The translations under genes were made by a program, and so were the position numbers. Positions 7,087-9,270 of a stretch of 9,270 nucleotides of DNA are shown one piece after another (position 1 is the stretch's first letter; every line of letters begins with the position of its first letter). The DNA is from Victivallaceae bacterium (GTDB lineage Bacteria > Verrucomicrobiota > Lentisphaeria > Victivallales > Victivallaceae), in NCBI GenBank assembly GCA_028698975.1, contig JAQVVK010000081.1, positions 1 through 9,270 on the forward strand. Reading direction: 5' to 3'. The notes beneath the pieces are model-generated. The model was not told where the DNA came from and did not search any database. It saw nothing but the letters and a program-made list of their open reading frames with translations.

Positions 7087-7133
7087 ATAAGTGTACCGTT
7101 TCAAAACATGAAAGGATTTGATATGAAACAGGT
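7071..7133. promoter_or_regulatory. Candidate repressor operator: TGAAAC(A)GGT inverted repeat with a third downstream copy
   Basis: TGAAACAGGT (7071-7080) lies between the -35 and -10 boxes, and its inverse with one base missing, ACCGTTTCA (7095-7103), lies just after the predicted transcription start. A further direct copy of TGAAACAGGT is at 7124-7133, across the first codons of the oxidoreductase. The placement around the -10 box would suit a repressor of LacI or GntR type. No regulator gene is adjacent in the window. Confidence 0.4.
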
Positions 7134-8301
7134 CAAGTTTGGAATCATCGGTATCGGCAATATGGGGTCGATGCACACCAACTTTGTCTCCGCTTTGCCC
7201 GAAGCGAAACTTACCGCGGTCTGCGATCTGAACCCGGAAGCGTTCAAGCGCATCGCTCCGGATATTCTTAAAAAAGTCAAAACCTTTACCGACGACGAGA
7301 AATTCTTTGCCGAAGCCGACGTCGATGTGGTCATGGTCGCGGTGCCGCACTATTTCCACCCCGATCTGGCAATCCGCGCCATGGAGTGCGGCAAGCATAT
7401 TATCGTCGAAAAACCGATCGCGGTCCATAAGGCCGAAGCCGAACGGCTGATCGCCGCCTGCGGCAAATACCCCAAACTTATCAAGTCGGCTATGTTCAAC
7501 CAGCGCACCCGCCCCGCGCATCGCAAGATCAAACAGTTGATCGACTCCGGTGAACTCGGTGCGGTGCGCCGGGTTAACTGGATCATCACCGACTGGTTTC
7601 GCACCCAGCATTACTATGACTCCGGCGACTGGCGCGCCAGCTGGCGCGGCGAGGGCGGCGGCGTTCTTCTGAACCAGTGCCCCCACCAGCTCGACCTGAT
7701 GCAGTGGCTGTTTGGCCTGCCGACCATGGTGCAGGCTCATGTGAAGCTCGGCAAGTATCATGACATCGAGGTTGAAGACGAGGTAAACGCCTATCTGGAA
7801 TACGCCGACGGCAAGGTGGGCAACTTCATCGCCTCCACCGGCGAGGCCCCCGGCACCAACCGACTGGAAATCACCGCCGAACGCGGCCGTCTGGTCTTTG
7901 AAAACGGCAAGATCGAATTCATCCGCAACGAAGAGGAGACTTCGACTTTCTGCCGCACCACTTCCAAGAGTTTTGACACCCCGGCCCGCTGGAATTGCGA
8001 GATCCCATACGGCAACGCCCCCATGCCGGAGCATCAGGAGATTATCCGAAACGTCACGGCGGCCATCCTCCACGGCGAAAAGCTTTTTGCTCCGCTGGAA
8101 GAGGGAATCCGAGGGCTGGAGCTGGGCAACGCCATTCTGCTTTCCGGGCTTAAAGACAAAGCGGTGACGCTGCCGATCGATTCTCGCGAATACGCCGACA
8201 TGCTGGCCGGTCTGGTCAAAAAGTCGCGCTACCGCAAAACCGTCAAAAAGGCCAAAAACGCGGCGGCTGACGGCAGCTTTGCAAATTCGTTTGGAAAATA
8301 A
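7123..8301 (+). CDS. Gfo/Idh/MocA family NAD(P)-dependent oxidoreductase
   Basis: A 392-residue cytoplasmic sugar or inositol-type dehydrogenase. The N-terminal Rossmann fold begins MKQVKFGIIGIGNMGSMH, with the glycine-rich nucleotide loop at residues 10-15 and an acidic residue, Asp35 (VCDLN), at the end of the second strand, which favours NAD. The EKP motif is at 96-98 with catalytic Lys97. The C-terminal alpha/beta domain contains GDWRASWRGEGGGVLLNQCPHQLD (168-191), with His188 as the conserved catalytic histidine. ATG 7123 is preferred over the in-frame ATG at 7108, because AAAGGA at 7111-7116 sits six bases before 7123 and the protein then starts directly at the first beta strand. The C-terminal tail (about 365-392) is Lys/Ala-rich and probably disordered. 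A TIM-barrel isomerase/epimerase follows 12 bp later, a pairing seen in catabolism of inositols, keto-sugars and unusual hexoses. The substrate is not determinable. Confidence 0.95.
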   Translation: MKQVKFGIIGIGNMGSMHTNFVSALPEAKLTAVCDLNPEAFKRIAPDILKKVKTFTDDEKFFAEADVDVVMVAVPHYFHPDLAIRAMECGKHIIVEKPIAVHKAEAERLIAACGKYPKLIKSAMFNQRTRPAHRKIKQLIDSGELGAVRRVNWIITDWFRTQHYYDSGDWRASWRGEGGGVLLNQCPHQLDLMQWLFGLPTMVQAHVKLGKYHDIEVEDEVNAYLEYADGKVGNFIASTGEAPGTNRLEITAERGRLVFENGKIEFIRNEEETSTFCRTTSKSFDTPARWNCEIPYGNAPMPEHQEIIRNVTAAILHGEKLFAPLEEGIRGLELGNAILLSGLKDKAVTLPIDSREYADMLAGLVKKSRYRKTVKKAKNAAADGSFANSFGK

Positions 8302-8313
8302 GGAGCAGCAGCT

Positions 8314-9237
8314 ATGTTTCTTACCGGATTTTCGGATGAGGCCGGCAGCGATTTCGCCACTCAACTCAAGGCGACCCGTGAACTCGGCTGGCGTTTTATC
8401 GAGAGCCGCGCCATCGGTTCAAAGAACCTTGCGTCGCTGACCGAGGCCGAGTTTGACGACGTTTGCCGTCAGCTTGATGAATCCGGGGTGGCGATCAACT
8501 GCTACGGCAGCGCGATCGCCAACTGGAAACGTCATCCCCGCAAAGCCGAGGACTTTGAGGCGAGCCGTGCCGAACTCCTGGCGGCTTTGCCGCGTATGAA
8601 AAAGCTGGGCATAAAGATGTTGCGCGGCATGAGTTTCCTCATGACGCCGGACGAGGCTCCGGACTCACCGGAACTTGAAAAAATTATTTTTGCGAAGCTC
8701 AACGAACTGGTCGGCATTTGCGCCGACCACGGCGTGATCTACGGCCATGAGAATTGCATGAATTACGGCGGATTGTCGTATAAACACACGCTTAAACTGC
8801 TCGACCACGTCAAATCGGACAACTTCAAGCTGATATTTGACACCGGAAATCCGGTATTCAATTTCCGTCACCTCGGCCAGCCGCCGTATCCGTTGCAGTC
8901 GTCGTGGGAGTTTTACCGCAACGTCCGCGAATTCATCGCCTATGTCCATATCAAAGACGCTTGCACCGATCTGGCCGACAACGGCGAACGCACCACCCGC
9001 TTTACCTGGCCGGGGGAGGGGTGCGGCGACGTGCGCGCCATCGTATGCGATCTTCTGCGTCATGGTTACGACGGAGGTTTCTCGATGGAACCGCATGTGG
9101 CTGTGGTCTTTCACGACGACAAGTCCGACGACGACAAAGCCGCATGGCGTTATTCGAGTTATGTCGAATACGGGCGGCGTTTCGAGCGTCTGCTTGAAGA
9201 TTGCCGTCAATCGGTCGGGGCGGAAAAACTTCGCTGA
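8314..9237 (+). CDS. Sugar phosphate isomerase/epimerase-like TIM-barrel protein (xylose isomerase-like, AP endonuclease 2 superfamily)
   Basis: A 307-residue protein with the pattern of the xylose-isomerase-like TIM barrel. The four divalent-metal ligands expected for the family are visible at successive strand ends: Glu146 (YGHENCMNYGG), Asp176 (LIFDTGNP), His212 (YVHIKDA) and Glu259 (FSMEPHV). The GEGCGD loop at 235-239 is also typical. The first strand, MFLTGFSDEAG, starts the barrel directly, so there is no signal peptide and the protein is cytoplasmic. AAGGAG at 8300-8305, overlapping the previous stop, is eight bases from the ATG and sets the start. It is the second gene of an operon with the Gfo/Idh/MocA oxidoreductase and probably isomerises, epimerises or dehydrates the same sugar or cyclitol, or its keto form. 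The specific reaction cannot be told from sequence. Confidence 0.93.
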   Translation: MFLTGFSDEAGSDFATQLKATRELGWRFIESRAIGSKNLASLTEAEFDDVCRQLDESGVAINCYGSAIANWKRHPRKAEDFEASRAELLAALPRMKKLGIKMLRGMSFLMTPDEAPDSPELEKIIFAKLNELVGICADHGVIYGHENCMNYGGLSYKHTLKLLDHVKSDNFKLIFDTGNPVFNFRHLGQPPYPLQSSWEFYRNVREFIAYVHIKDACTDLADNGERTTRFTWPGEGCGDVRAIVCDLLRHGYDGGFSMEPHVAVVFHDDKSDDDKAAWRYSSYVEYGRRFERLLEDCRQSVGAEKLR

Positions 9238-9263
9238 ATTTTTTTGAGCCGTACAACAAATAA

Positions 9264-9270
9264 AAAGGAG
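9264..9270 (+). promoter_or_regulatory. Ribosome-binding site for a following gene beyond the window
   Basis: AAAGGAG ends the window, 27-33 bp after the isomerase stop. It closely matches the site used at 8300-8305 within the same operon, so a third co-directional gene almost certainly starts within about ten bases of the window edge. Confidence 0.7.

Noticed and set aside
7033..8364. 443-residue minus-strand frame opposite the oxidoreductase
   Set aside because: It is open only because the true gene uses mostly C-ending codons. The plus strand encodes a full Gfo/Idh/MocA protein with all motifs.
8665..9210. 181-residue minus-strand frame opposite the isomerase
   Set aside because: Antisense shadow of a gene whose four metal ligands are clear on the plus strand.
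9220..9245. Small hairpin (GCGGA/TTCGC) followed by seven T residues at the end of the isomerase gene
   Set aside because: The stem is only five pairs including a G-T wobble, sits within the coding sequence, and is followed at once by a strong ribosome-binding site, so a true operon terminator is unlikely; weak attenuation is possible.
1..9270. CRISPR arrays, tRNA or rRNA genes, insertion sequence ends
   Set aside because: No regularly spaced repeats, no tRNA-like cloverleaf, no rRNA segments and no transposase were seen on either strand.

Overview
The window looks like chromosomal DNA from a Gram-negative member of the PVC group, most likely a Lentisphaerota/Victivallis-like bacterium. This rests on three things: a very large beta-helix/AIDA-type repeat protein with an embedded cysteine peptidase, an oxidoreductase plus sugar isomerase/epimerase cassette, and GC-rich coding DNA separated by very AT-rich promoters. 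The taxonomy is inference; no marker gene is present.

Layout: (1) Positions 1-168 (+) hold the 3' end of a gene whose protein tail resembles the C-terminus of mannose-1-phosphate guanylyltransferases. It converges on and overlaps the next gene. (2) Positions 143-3895 (-) encode a ~1250-residue repeat protein with no visible signal peptide. A peptidase domain with an IdeS/Mac-like (family C66) Cys-His-Asp arrangement sits between its N-terminal and central repeat regions. (3) Positions 4034-6817 form a regulatory unit: a LysR-type regulator (-) divergent from a two-gene operon (+) of an M20 amidohydrolase and a MarC-family membrane protein. The 106-bp divergent region has overlapping promoters and an inverted repeat, the expected place for LysR control. 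(4) Positions 6818-7122 are noncoding and AT-rich, with a possible terminator hairpin, short repeats, a good sigma70-type promoter, and a TGAAAC-type inverted repeat around its -10 box. (5) Positions 7123-9237 (+) hold a Gfo/Idh/MocA oxidoreductase followed 12 bp later by a xylose-isomerase-like TIM-barrel enzyme, and the window ends on a strong ribosome-binding site, so the operon continues.

The most unusual item is the repeat protein. It combines an IdeS-like protease core, no classical export or anchoring signal, an internally duplicated N-terminal module, and a 3' end that stops abruptly where the convergent gene also stops. The M20-marC pair under a LysR regulator is the second point of interest, because MarC proteins have no established substrate. 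The rest is ordinary carbohydrate metabolism.
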